A DNA stretch of 8,748 bases from Thermoprotei archaeon (GTDB taxonomy: Archaea; Thermoproteota; Thermoprotei; Thermofilales; B20-G17), in assembly GCA_003649515.1 (NCBI GenBank), contig QMSC01000047.1, positions 1 to 8,748 on the forward strand. The letters are read 5' to 3'. Within the stretch, counting starts at the first letter, position 1, and every line of letters starts with the position of its first letter. A program made the position numbers and the translations under genes. Positions 1-6,352 of this stretch are shown here, piece by piece. Below the pieces are notes generated by a model. It was not told the DNA's origin, did not search any database, and was given only the letters and a program-made list of their open reading frames with translations.

Positions 1-371
1 TTCAAAGCGCTGAGAACAATGCCTACATAGAATCCTCCCCTATAACCGGTTTTGGTCTTCATCTCGCTTTTTCCCCTCCACATTTTAATTGCGCCGATTA
101 GCTCGAGTGTAGAGTAAATTAGCAAACTTATGCCCCCGAGCAGGGCTATAAGCTTCCTATTTTCCTCTATTGCTACCGTGCTTGAAAGCCCTATAGCTAG
201 AAGTATTACGAGCGGCAATTCTACAGCGGTGTGTCCTAAAGCAGCGAAGAAGCCGCTAATCCACCCCCTCTTAGCCCCTTCAGAGAATGTGGCTATCGAT
301 AGAGGCCCAGGACTTAAGGCTCCTGAGGATGTAATGAACACCACTTCTGCTATAAAAGAGTATACGTCCAT
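1..371 (-). CDS. LysE/RhtB-family exporter, N-terminal part (cut by window edge)
   Basis: This gene is read leftward from an ATG at 371 and leaves the window after 123 residues. An in-frame TAA lies only three codons upstream, so ATG 371 is the outermost possible start. The visible protein begins with a hydrophobic helix (about residues 6-28) carrying SPGPLS at 20-25, which corresponds to the (T/S)PGP signature in the first membrane segment of LysE/RhtB amino-acid exporters. A second helix follows (about 37-62, with the family-like pattern G..G...ALGH), then a third (about 74-95, LLGGISLLIYS) and a charged loop (about 99-111). The sequence then enters GGFYVGIVLSAL, which resembles the start of the second three-helix half. 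The family exports amino acids or related small molecules through the cytoplasmic membrane; the substrate cannot be told here. It is divergent from the gene at 560. The family call is fairly secure; a cadmium or threonine specificity would be guesswork. Confidence 0.85.
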   Translation of the reverse strand, partial: MDVYSFIAEVVFITSSGALSPGPLSIATFSEGAKRGWISGFFAALGHTAVELPLVILLAIGLSSTVAIEENRKLIALLGGISLLIYSTLELIGAIKMWRGKSEMKTKTGYRGGFYVGIVLSAL

Positions 372-559
372 ATCTATTTACCAATTTAAAGGCTTAGATT
401 AACCTTACGACATGAACGCTAGCACTCCATTAGCACAAGCTAGTTCGATGGTTGTCCTTATAGGCTTTTTATGACTGCCTAATAGCTAGTCTGCAGGCAT
501 GGAAGCTCGGATAAACACCTAACTATTATAAGTTGCTCCTGGATAACTATCCACGGGCT
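372..559. promoter_or_regulatory. Divergent intergenic promoter region
   Basis: This spacer separates the leftward exporter from the rightward gene at 560. For the rightward gene there is a clear TATA-like stretch at 524-532 (see separate entry). For the exporter the candidates are weaker: TTTAAA at 385-390 is too close to the ATG for a TATA box about 26 nt before the transcript start, and TTAATCTAAG at about 394-403 is better placed but a poor match. The only short plus-strand reading frame here (ATG near 412, about 20 codons) has no supporting features. Confidence 0.4.
515..532 (+). promoter_or_regulatory. Archaeal BRE/TATA promoter for the gene at 560
   Basis: TATTATAAG at 524-532 is preceded by the purine/A-rich AACACCTA, which could act as a BRE. 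A transcript starting about 25-28 nt downstream of the TATA centre would begin near 553-556, only a few bases before ATG 560. That fits a leaderless or nearly leaderless message and argues against the upstream TTG at 533, which would lie outside the transcript. Confidence 0.5.
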
Positions 560-1363
560 ATGATTAACATTCTATATATTGCTCCAAAGCTTAAGGTGTA
601 CTATGAAATCTTAGCACGGGAACTAAGAGAGCTTTTTGTCCGTGGGATATACCGTCAAACGTACTTACCTCTTCCACGAGGTCTTGAAGCTGAGCTCGTT
701 AGATACGTCCTTAAGAAAGACTTCAAGGGATTTATACTGTCTATTCTGGACCTCCTAGAGCTACCCGAAGTATACTACAAGTCATTTCATTATCTAAAAC
801 CTCTGTTTAAAGCCCTAGAAAACCTCGCTAGTAGGATGGAAGAACTAGAAGTCTACTGCTACCTCGACCCCTCTAGTGAGCGAATGAGATTGCTAACTTC
901 AAGTGAAGTTGTTGCACTAATAGCTCGAACAATGTTCTTAGAGGAAGTCCCCTTAAAGGAATGGAAAAAGCTTCTAGAATCCCATAAGAGAGTAATTACT
1001 GAAAACGAACTCCGCTATATCGTCAGGAATATCGAAACACCCTTCATTATAATTACAGGGTTTGAGGGAAGGCTTCTAAAGAAGCTTCTATTAGAGCATG
1101 GTTTTAAAACATCGCTGAAGTATGTGGCTCCCTACATATTCACTCCTTTAGAGCAACTTATACGAATAGCAAGTAGTAGAAGCTTAAGTAATCAGGAAAT
1201 TAAAGAGCTAGTGTTAGGGCATTGCAGGTACATCAAGGAGTATATATTACCGTGTAAGGATGTCGATGAGGCGTACCTTAAATGGATTTCGGAAATAAAG
1301 TGGTATCCCTATAATGTTGTCCGCTCCAGGATTCTCAGAAAGCAAGGTGAAATACTTTCATGA
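560..1363 (+). CDS. Uncharacterised protein, 267 aa, paired with the radical SAM gene
   Basis: I do not recognise this family. The frame is open back to a TTG at 533, but ATG 560 is preferred because it sits at the predicted transcript start and gives a natural beta-strand opening, MINILYIAP. The protein looks soluble: no signal peptide or convincing membrane helix. It alternates strands and helices, with a helical middle rich in Leu/Glu (about residues 20-95), a strand-like EVYCYLD near 100, and a second alpha/beta unit, PFIIITGFEGRLLKKLL, near 165-181, followed by a helical C-terminus with two cysteines about 11 residues apart (GHCRYIKEYILPCK). The layout loosely recalls TraB/ChaN-type folds, but the GxxH motif expected there is absent, so I do not assign it. 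It ends 44 bp before the radical SAM gene on the same strand. In bacteria, COG4277 radical SAM proteins often sit beside a DUF4130/uracil-glycosylase-like partner; this protein shows no clear similarity to that partner but occupies the same position. Confidence 0.85.
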   Translation: MINILYIAPKLKVYYEILARELRELFVRGIYRQTYLPLPRGLEAELVRYVLKKDFKGFILSILDLLELPEVYYKSFHYLKPLFKALENLASRMEELEVYCYLDPSSERMRLLTSSEVVALIARTMFLEEVPLKEWKKLLESHKRVITENELRYIVRNIETPFIIITGFEGRLLKKLLLEHGFKTSLKYVAPYIFTPLEQLIRIASSRSLSNQEIKELVLGHCRYIKEYILPCKDVDEAYLKWISEIKWYPYNVVRSRILRKQGEILS

Positions 1364-1374
1364 GACTCAGACAT

Positions 1375-1388
1375 TAAACTTTAATACG
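1375..1388 (+). promoter_or_regulatory. TATA-like element before the radical SAM gene
   Basis: AAACTTTAATACGC in the 44-bp gap contains TTTAATA at 1380-1386. Its centre is about 25 nt before the TTG at 1408, so a transcript initiated here would start at the start codon itself. No Shine-Dalgarno precedes the TTG (CTCAAACACCTACT), which is consistent with leaderless translation. Read-through from the upstream gene is also possible. Confidence 0.4.
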
Positions 1389-1407
1389 CAGCTCTCAAAC
1401 ACCTACT

Positions 1408-2493
1408 TTGTGGAAAACCTTGAGCCCAGGGCTTCATAGAGCTCTTAGAACGGAAAGAAAGCTCATGGAGTACTCTAAGTGGGATTTGGATAGCCTACCA
1501 ATTCAATGCGTCTGGCATAAAGGGAGAAGAGTCCCATTACTCAAAACCCTCTTCTCGACTATATGTAAGAACCAATGTAGGTATTGCGCCCTTCGCAAAG
1601 ACCGCAACGTTGAAAGATTATCGTGGACCCCGGAAAAGCTCGTAAATACGACCTTAAAGCTTTGGAGAAAAGGTCTAATTACAGGACTGTTCCTATCTTC
1701 AGGAATGTTCTCCGATCCTGAAGTAGTTGTTGAAAAACAGGTTGAAGTAGCCTATGTCTTACGCCGAAGAGGTTTTACGGGCTATATAAATCTAAGGTTA
1801 ATGCCTGGAACTCCTAAATGGCTTGTATGGGAAGCCGTAAAAGTAGCAGATAGAGTTGGTGTTAACGTGGAGGCCCCTGATCCCTCGTTCTTCTATGAAA
1901 TAGCGCCCGATAAGGGGAGCTTTAGACATGATATACTGGGGGTACTTGAGCATGCCTCTAGGGCCTGGAAATTTATGGGAAAGAGGAAAGTCCTTAAAGC
2001 TGGAATTGCTACACAAATGATTGTGGGTCTAGCGGAAACTGATAGGGACTGCATTCTAACAACCTTTAGGCTCATAAGGAACTTGGACGTAACCCGAGTA
2101 TACTACAGCCCGTTCCAACCCATTAAAAACACACCGCTAGAAAATCGGTCTCCCTGCCCAATCTCGAGAGCACAAAGGCTATACCAGGCGTTCTTCCTCC
2201 TACGAGACTATTTCTTCAGCTTGAAGGACTTAGAAAGCCTTCTAGACAGTAAGGGAATGTTGCCCGTAACTGATAACATTAAGGAAGCCTATGCCAAGCT
2301 TAACCCCCACCTGTATCCGATAGACGTAAACACAGCTAGTTATAGGGAGCTCCTCAAAATACCTACAGTGGGTCCTCGAGGAGCCCTGAAAATAATGCAG
2401 GTGAGGAAGGAGAGAAAGCTTAGAGCTGAGGACTTAAAGGTTTTATTGGGAAAGAAGAACTTCAAAAGAGCCGTTAGGTATATCGCGTTTTAG
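1408..2493 (+). CDS. Radical SAM protein with C-terminal helix-hairpin-helix, putative DNA modification/repair (COG4277-like)
   Basis: The radical SAM cluster motif CX3CX2C is at C53, C57 and C60 (CKNQCRYC), the ligands of the [4Fe-4S] cluster that cleaves S-adenosylmethionine. LFLSSG at 94-99, VNVEAP at 152-157 and TQMIVGLAETD at 202-212 match the pattern of the family annotated as putative DNA modification/repair radical SAM protein (COG4277/TIGR03916, distantly SplB-like). The C-terminus (about 304-346, PIDVNTASYRELLKIPTVGPRGA) is a helix-hairpin-helix segment of the type that grips DNA backbone, so a nucleic-acid substrate is likely; the reaction is not known. At 361 aa it is a little short for the family. 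The start is TTG at 1408; the next in-frame ATG is at 1468 (residue 21), which would still keep all motifs. The 3' end overlaps the convergent DtxR-like gene by 20 bp. Family call firm, function inferred. Confidence 0.9.
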   Translation: MWKTLSPGLHRALRTERKLMEYSKWDLDSLPIQCVWHKGRRVPLLKTLFSTICKNQCRYCALRKDRNVERLSWTPEKLVNTTLKLWRKGLITGLFLSSGMFSDPEVVVEKQVEVAYVLRRRGFTGYINLRLMPGTPKWLVWEAVKVADRVGVNVEAPDPSFFYEIAPDKGSFRHDILGVLEHASRAWKFMGKRKVLKAGIATQMIVGLAETDRDCILTTFRLIRNLDVTRVYYSPFQPIKNTPLENRSPCPISRAQRLYQAFFLLRDYFFSLKDLESLLDSKGMLPVTDNIKEAYAKLNPHLYPIDVNTASYRELLKIPTVGPRGALKIMQVRKERKLRAEDLKVLLGKKNFKRAVRYIAF

Positions 2494-2959
2494 GACGCTT
2501 AACCTGCTTGGTCATGCACTCCCTATGCTTATAGTAGTGTTCGAAGCCCTCAATAGTATATCGCCCAGCTTCTGGGCATTCCTCTAAGTACTTTAAGAAT
2601 AGTAGCATGTTGTTAAGAGTTATCTCGTTAACTCCATGCTCCATATAGCAGGCGTCCTCCTCAGCTACGTCCTCGGAGACCTTTAACACCTTTATTAAAA
2701 ACTCCTTTAGAGCAATATGTCTCGAATATATCCTACTAGCTATCTCCTTGCCCTTTTCGGTTAGCCTGAGGATCTCCCTCTTCTCGTACTCCACTAACCC
2801 CTTCTCCGCAAGTCTATCGAGGAACTCGACGACGCTTGGAGGTTTCACGCGGAGCCTTTTCGCAATATCTATGATCCTTACGTAACCCTTCCCCCTCTCG
2901 AGAATGTATATTACTTCTAGGTATTCCTGTTCCCTTTTAGAGAGGACACAATTTGTAAT
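2474..2959 (-). CDS. DtxR/MntR-family metal-dependent transcriptional regulator, probable ATT start
   Basis: A GTG at 2848 would give 124 residues, but that cuts off the start of the DNA-binding domain. The frame stays open to a TAG at 2984-2986 and the extra codons encode the missing part, LSKREQEYLEVIYILERGKGYVRI followed by IDIAKRL. They contain no ATG, GTG or TTG. ATT at 2957-2959 has GGAGG eight bases upstream and gives a 161-aa protein of normal family size. It has a winged helix at about 6-75, then a dimerisation/metal domain with RH (H81) and DACYMEH (C104, E107, H108). These line up with C102, E105 and H106 of DtxR; E12 and E15 align with D8 and E11 of MntR. Cys rather than Glu at 104 is the iron-regulator (DtxR) type. 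The lysine-rich tail also holds C128, H141, H145 and C148. As a family rule such proteins repress metal uptake or storage genes; the target here is unknown. It lies 71 bp after pheT with its own TATA boxes, so it may be read from pheST or alone. A broken start is possible. Confidence 0.85.
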   Translation of the reverse strand: MTNCVLSKREQEYLEVIYILERGKGYVRIIDIAKRLRVKPPSVVEFLDRLAEKGLVEYEKREILRLTEKGKEIASRIYSRHIALKEFLIKVLKVSEDVAEEDACYMEHGVNEITLNNMLLFLKYLEECPEAGRYTIEGFEHYYKHRECMTKQVKRPKTRYT

Positions 2960-2975
2960 GCTGCCCCCCTCCAGC
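2960..2975 (-). promoter_or_regulatory. Shine-Dalgarno in a short stem-loop, sets the ATT start of the DtxR-like gene
   Basis: On the minus strand the bases read GCTGGAGGGGGGCAGC, immediately followed by ATT. GGAGG lies at 2972-2968, eight bases before ATT. GCTG and CAGC at the two ends can pair, placing the ribosome binding site in the loop of a weak 4-bp stem. The alternative non-canonical start CTG (2974-2972) overlaps this site and has no ribosome binding site of its own. Confidence 0.55.
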
Positions 2976-2983
2976 TTACTGGT

Positions 2984-3010
2984 CTATATAGTATTCTTAA
3001 CTTATATTTG
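2984..3010 (-). promoter_or_regulatory. Two TATA-like elements before the DtxR-like gene
   Basis: CAAATATAAG (3010-3001) and CTATATAG (2991-2984) both lie between the pheT stop and the DtxR-like gene. The first would place a transcript start near 2980 and give a leader of about 20 nt containing the GGAGG. The second would place it near 2963, almost at the ATT codon and without the Shine-Dalgarno. The presence of the ribosome binding site favours the first. Confidence 0.45.
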
Positions 3011-3030
3011 TTTTTCAAATTTAGGGTTAC

Positions 3031-4698
3031 TTAATAGGAAATAATTCTTAATAAGTCATTTACATTGATCTCTAAACATACTGTCGGTAGATTTATTTCA
3101 AATGCCATAAGCACTTCAGGATGAATTTCGCCAAGAATCCCTATACTGTTATTATCCACTATAATGCTGGCAGTTCTGCCGGGTATGAAACTCGGATGTT
3201 CGCTCTCCCTCAGAGTATAGGCTACATTTAGAGCCTTCATAATGGCCTTAATCACTACTAAAATGTTCGTGAGGGTTTCTTCAGGAGAGATTATCAGGCA
3301 TGCTAAGTGCCTTTCCGTTCTCGTCTTATTCTCCTCCCTTTCGTCGACTATTACCACATCCCCTATTTCAAATAGCTTCAATGGATAACCTAGCTTGAGG
3401 TTAAGGGATGCTGTTTCGAGAAGTCCCGGTATCAACCAATTTCTCACAGCTGTATACTTCTCCATTTTTGGATTCTCAACTTCGATAACCCTCTGCTCCT
3501 TGAGCCTCATTCTCGTCACTAGGACATCAGGATTGCTCATCATGTAGTTAGATACTTCGAAGAATCCTAGGCCTATCAAAATATCCCTCAGCTTCCTAGA
3601 AATCTTCTCAATTGGGTGTACGCTCCCGGGATGAGATGTTGGTATTGGTTCAGGACCTATGTTTTCATAGCCATAAGCCATTGCCACATCCTCTGCTAGG
3701 TCAACTTGGTGAAGTATATCGAGCCTGTAGGGCGCTACTTGGACTTTAAGTACATCGTTAACTGGTTCTGCTTCGTGCCTCATTCTCCTAAGCAAAGACC
3801 TTATATCGTCAATCCCCAACTTTATGCCGACTAGCCTTTCAACTAGATTGGGGTCGAAGAGCATTTCTTGCGCGCTTAGATCTGGAGATACGACCTCCCT
3901 GCCATCCTCAAACGTAACCTTAACTAGCTCTATCACCTCGGGTTTGCCTCTCTCAGCGACGCTAGTAACGATCACCTTAAGCACGTTCATCACGGCATTT
4001 AAATCCACGCCCGTCACGTCTATGAAAACTTCTCGAGTATTTTCCGTCACCTTAGTATCCTCACTGTTTATTATTGGAGGAAATGATAGCACCGTTCCCT
4101 CCGAGTCTATTAGTAAGGGATATTTATCGTGACCGCGCACTAAGTGAGCATACATCCTCCCCTTCTCGGTTCGACTCAGGATCTCGTTTAATGTCATCGG
4201 TTCGGTTTCGCCGAGTGGTACGAAACTTATCTCTTCAGGCTTCACTGCAATATACTTTATGGGGAACTTTACCGTGCTGAGGTCGTAGAGGCCTATTGAA
4301 ACCTTACGCCTATCCCTACAATAGGTCGTGTGAAGCTTCTCCTGAAGGTTCATGATCTGCTTTAAGGCCTCTTCATCGAGGTCTAAGCCTCTTACTATCG
4401 CTCCAAGAACGTATGGTCTATAGGCGGGACCCCTAGCTGGCAGTTCCGTGCTAATGCCTTTAACGTTAAACTTTCTCAGTCCAACCTCAAGTTCTAATAA
4501 GCCTTTAAGGGCTCGAGCAAGGCCCTCCGCCGAGAAAAGGTCCGGTCTATCGTGAGTTGCCTCATACTCTATTTCATCTCCTACAATGCCCTCTATTTCA
4601 CACTTTAGCGCTGGGAGGTATTGGGAGATCTCCTCCTCGCTTAGGCTCTTCCCTACAAGCTTCTCCAGGTCCCTCCAGTTAACTTGTATTACTGGCAT
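3031..4698 (-). CDS. pheT: Phenylalanine--tRNA ligase beta subunit, archaeal type
   Basis: This is the beta subunit of the (alpha-beta)2 phenylalanyl-tRNA synthetase, which charges tRNA-Phe; the beta subunit of the family also carries the editing site that removes misattached tyrosine. The protein has 555 residues, the usual archaeal/eukaryotic size, and lacks the bacterial N-terminal tRNA-binding domain and C-terminal anticodon-binding domain. Landmarks in order: the HDRPDLFSAEGLAR signature at about 49-62, a B3/B4 domain at about 85-270 with the archaeal NSEDTKVTENTRE block at 211-223, a B5 domain at about 274-345 ending in PYRLDILHQVDLAEDVAMAYGY, and a catalytic-like core at about 355-555 (VENP 407-410, FEIG 443-446, GEIHPEVL 523-530). 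The ATG start at 4698 is fixed by GGAGGT eight bases upstream. Only 6 bp separate it from the pheS stop, so the two are translated from one message. Confidence 0.97.
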   Translation of the reverse strand: MPVIQVNWRDLEKLVGKSLSEEEISQYLPALKCEIEGIVGDEIEYEATHDRPDLFSAEGLARALKGLLELEVGLRKFNVKGISTELPARGPAYRPYVLGAIVRGLDLDEEALKQIMNLQEKLHTTYCRDRRKVSIGLYDLSTVKFPIKYIAVKPEEISFVPLGETEPMTLNEILSRTEKGRMYAHLVRGHDKYPLLIDSEGTVLSFPPIINSEDTKVTENTREVFIDVTGVDLNAVMNVLKVIVTSVAERGKPEVIELVKVTFEDGREVVSPDLSAQEMLFDPNLVERLVGIKLGIDDIRSLLRRMRHEAEPVNDVLKVQVAPYRLDILHQVDLAEDVAMAYGYENIGPEPIPTSHPGSVHPIEKISRKLRDILIGLGFFEVSNYMMSNPDVLVTRMRLKEQRVIEVENPKMEKYTAVRNWLIPGLLETASLNLKLGYPLKLFEIGDVVIVDEREENKTRTERHLACLIISPEETLTNILVVIKAIMKALNVAYTLRESEHPSFIPGRTASIIVDNNSIGILGEIHPEVLMAFEINLPTVCLEINVNDLLRIISY

Positions 4699-4704
4699 GT
4701 CCCC

Positions 4705-6243
4705 CTACCTCCAGAGACTCCTTATTATCGGTACGGGCTTTTCCCTCAAGAAATCGATCCTCTGGGAGAAGAGATCCCTAATGTCATCTATTTCAAGCAT
4801 GGCCATAGCTATCCTATCGATCCCGATGCCCCATGCAGCTACGTTACAGTTTTTTACTCCGAGGGGGTAGAGCACTTCAGGTCTGAACATTCCTCCAGGG
4901 AACACCTCTATCCAGCCAAGCTTGGGGTGCTTTATGAACCCTTCAACGCTGGGCTCTGTGAACGGGAAGTACGCTGGCTTGATCTTCACCCATCCAAGGC
5001 CTAGCTTCTTGGCGAATTCGTTGAAGAACCAGAGTAGATTGCGGAAGGTTACGCGTCGTCCCACTATTATGCCCTCAAGCTGGTAGAACTCCATTGAGTG
5101 TGTTGGGTCTAGGGTCTCAGGTCTAAACACTCTGTCAAGCGAGAAACACCTGTACTCGCCTTCGCCTCTCTCGTAGATAACTCTCATCGAGACAGCTGTC
5201 GTCTGTGTCCTCAGGATTAGCTTTAAGGCCTTCTCAGGGCTCCACTTATAACCCCACCCTTTAGATCCAGTGATCCAGCCATTCTCATGGGTTCGCTTAA
5301 CCCTCTCCAGCAAATCCTTGTCCGAGACGCTACCCCTCTTCGGGAACTTGAGGTAAAAAGTGTCATGGATCTCCCTCGCAGGGTGATCTTGGGCTTGAAA
5401 GAGAGAGTCGAAGTTCCAGAATTCAAGCTCTACGTGTGGACCCTTAACTTCTTCAAAGCCCATTGAGGCTAAGATCTCCCTGATGTCGTCGAGCAGCTCC
5501 ATGTAGGGGTGTTTACGCGATGGGTAAACCGTGGGCACATCCACCCTTAAGTCGAACTTCTTGAAGATAGCGCTCCTCCACTTCCCAGATACTATGAGCT
5601 CCGGCGTTAACCTAGTGACTACTATCCCTGATCTTATTTGTCCCCTTTCCAGCATCTCTAGGGCTTTATCCGTTAAGCCTACCTCAAGAATCGTCTTCTC
5701 CCGCAATTCAATTAACTTCCTTCTCCGGAAGAACTGGACGGTATCGTCAACTTGACTCAGCGTCGCATCCCTCAATTTCCTGAGACCTTCCCTCTCCGAT
5801 CTTATCCTTGCTAAAATTCCCTCAATTTCCTCCTTGCTAGCTAGCTTAACTGAACCCCTCTCTATTCTGATAGCCCTAAGCCTAATTAGGTGATTTATGG
5901 CTATCTTAACCTCGTCAGTGCTTAGCTCCGCTCGCTCTCTAAAGCTCTGAGAGAAGATCGTGCTAAGTGGAACTTCCTCGCCGACCTCTAGAAGTTTTTT
6001 GAGGAGCCTTTCCTCAGGAAAGCCCTTTTTAACGAACTTCTCCCCCTCCTCGGTGAGCTTCGCCTTAATAATATACCTCTTAGAAGTCCTAATCAGCCCC
6101 TTAGCTTCAAGCTCTGCCAGATCCCTCATGAGAGCCGAAGGATCCGTGCCGAGCTGCCTTGACAGTTCGTTGACCTCTAGAACCTTTTTATCAGCTTTGC
6201 TGAGCACCTCTATTATCCTAAATTGCCTTTCAGGTAGAAGCAA
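4705..6243 (-). CDS. pheS: Phenylalanine--tRNA ligase alpha subunit, archaeal type
   Basis: This is the catalytic subunit of phenylalanyl-tRNA synthetase. Starting at TTG 6243 it has 512 residues. The N-terminus holds winged-helix units typical of archaeal and eukaryotic alpha subunits (about 5-51 and 74-134, then a third region near 160-210), which bind tRNA in this family. Class II synthetase motifs follow: motif 1 region with HPYMELLDDIREIL at 245 onward and FQAQDHPARE at 282-291, motif 2 VFRPETLDPTHSMEFYQLEG at about 372-391, FPFTEPSVEG at 426-435 (substrate pocket region), and motif 3 GIGIDRIAMAML at 472-483. The frame also opens at TTG 6300 (531 aa), but that codon lies upstream of the transcript start predicted from the TATA box, and the 19 extra residues are low-complexity and unlike the domain. 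Neither start has a strong Shine-Dalgarno. pheT follows after 6 bp. Confidence 0.96.
   Translation of the reverse strand: MLLPERQFRIIEVLSKADKKVLEVNELSRQLGTDPSALMRDLAELEAKGLIRTSKRYIIKAKLTEEGEKFVKKGFPEERLLKKLLEVGEEVPLSTIFSQSFRERAELSTDEVKIAINHLIRLRAIRIERGSVKLASKEEIEGILARIRSEREGLRKLRDATLSQVDDTVQFFRRRKLIELREKTILEVGLTDKALEMLERGQIRSGIVVTRLTPELIVSGKWRSAIFKKFDLRVDVPTVYPSRKHPYMELLDDIREILASMGFEEVKGPHVELEFWNFDSLFQAQDHPAREIHDTFYLKFPKRGSVSDKDLLERVKRTHENGWITGSKGWGYKWSPEKALKLILRTQTTAVSMRVIYERGEGEYRCFSLDRVFRPETLDPTHSMEFYQLEGIIVGRRVTFRNLLWFFNEFAKKLGLGWVKIKPAYFPFTEPSVEGFIKHPKLGWIEVFPGGMFRPEVLYPLGVKNCNVAAWGIGIDRIAMAMLEIDDIRDLFSQRIDFLREKPVPIIRSLWR
4707..4712 (-). promoter_or_regulatory. pheT ribosome binding site inside the pheS end
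   Basis: GGAGGT, read on the minus strand, overlaps the Trp, Arg and stop codons that end pheS (TGG AGG TAG) and stands eight bases before the pheT ATG. It is a near-perfect match to the archaeal anti-Shine-Dalgarno and couples beta-subunit to alpha-subunit translation. Confidence 0.8.
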
Positions 6244-6311
6244 ATTTTCAGTCCCCTTTGGATCTAGTGAAATTGGCGCATCAGGGGCACCAGCTAACAA
6301 TAACAGTAGAA

Positions 6312-6324
6312 ATATATAAAATTG
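6312..6324 (-). promoter_or_regulatory. TATA box of the pheST transcript
   Basis: On the minus strand CAATTTTATATATT lies in the 52-bp gap behind the coiled-coil gene. The TATA centre near 6316 predicts a transcript start near 6290, which leaves about 47 nt of leader to the TTG at 6243 and excludes the TTG at 6300. The same T-rich stretch could also end transcription of the upstream gene. Confidence 0.5.
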
Positions 6325-6352
6325 TTGAAAGTATGTCTAGCTGGGCTCTCGG

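Noticed and set aside
130..402. Plus-strand open frame of 90 codons
   Set aside because: It is the antisense of the LysE-like exporter, whose minus-strand translation carries a clear family pattern.
1798..2075. Minus-strand open frames inside the radical SAM gene
   Set aside because: Antisense shadows; the plus strand encodes conserved family motifs throughout this stretch.
3824..6319. Several open frames opposite or out of frame with pheS and pheT
   Set aside because: All lie inside the well-supported pheST coding sequence and show no protein-like pattern of their own.
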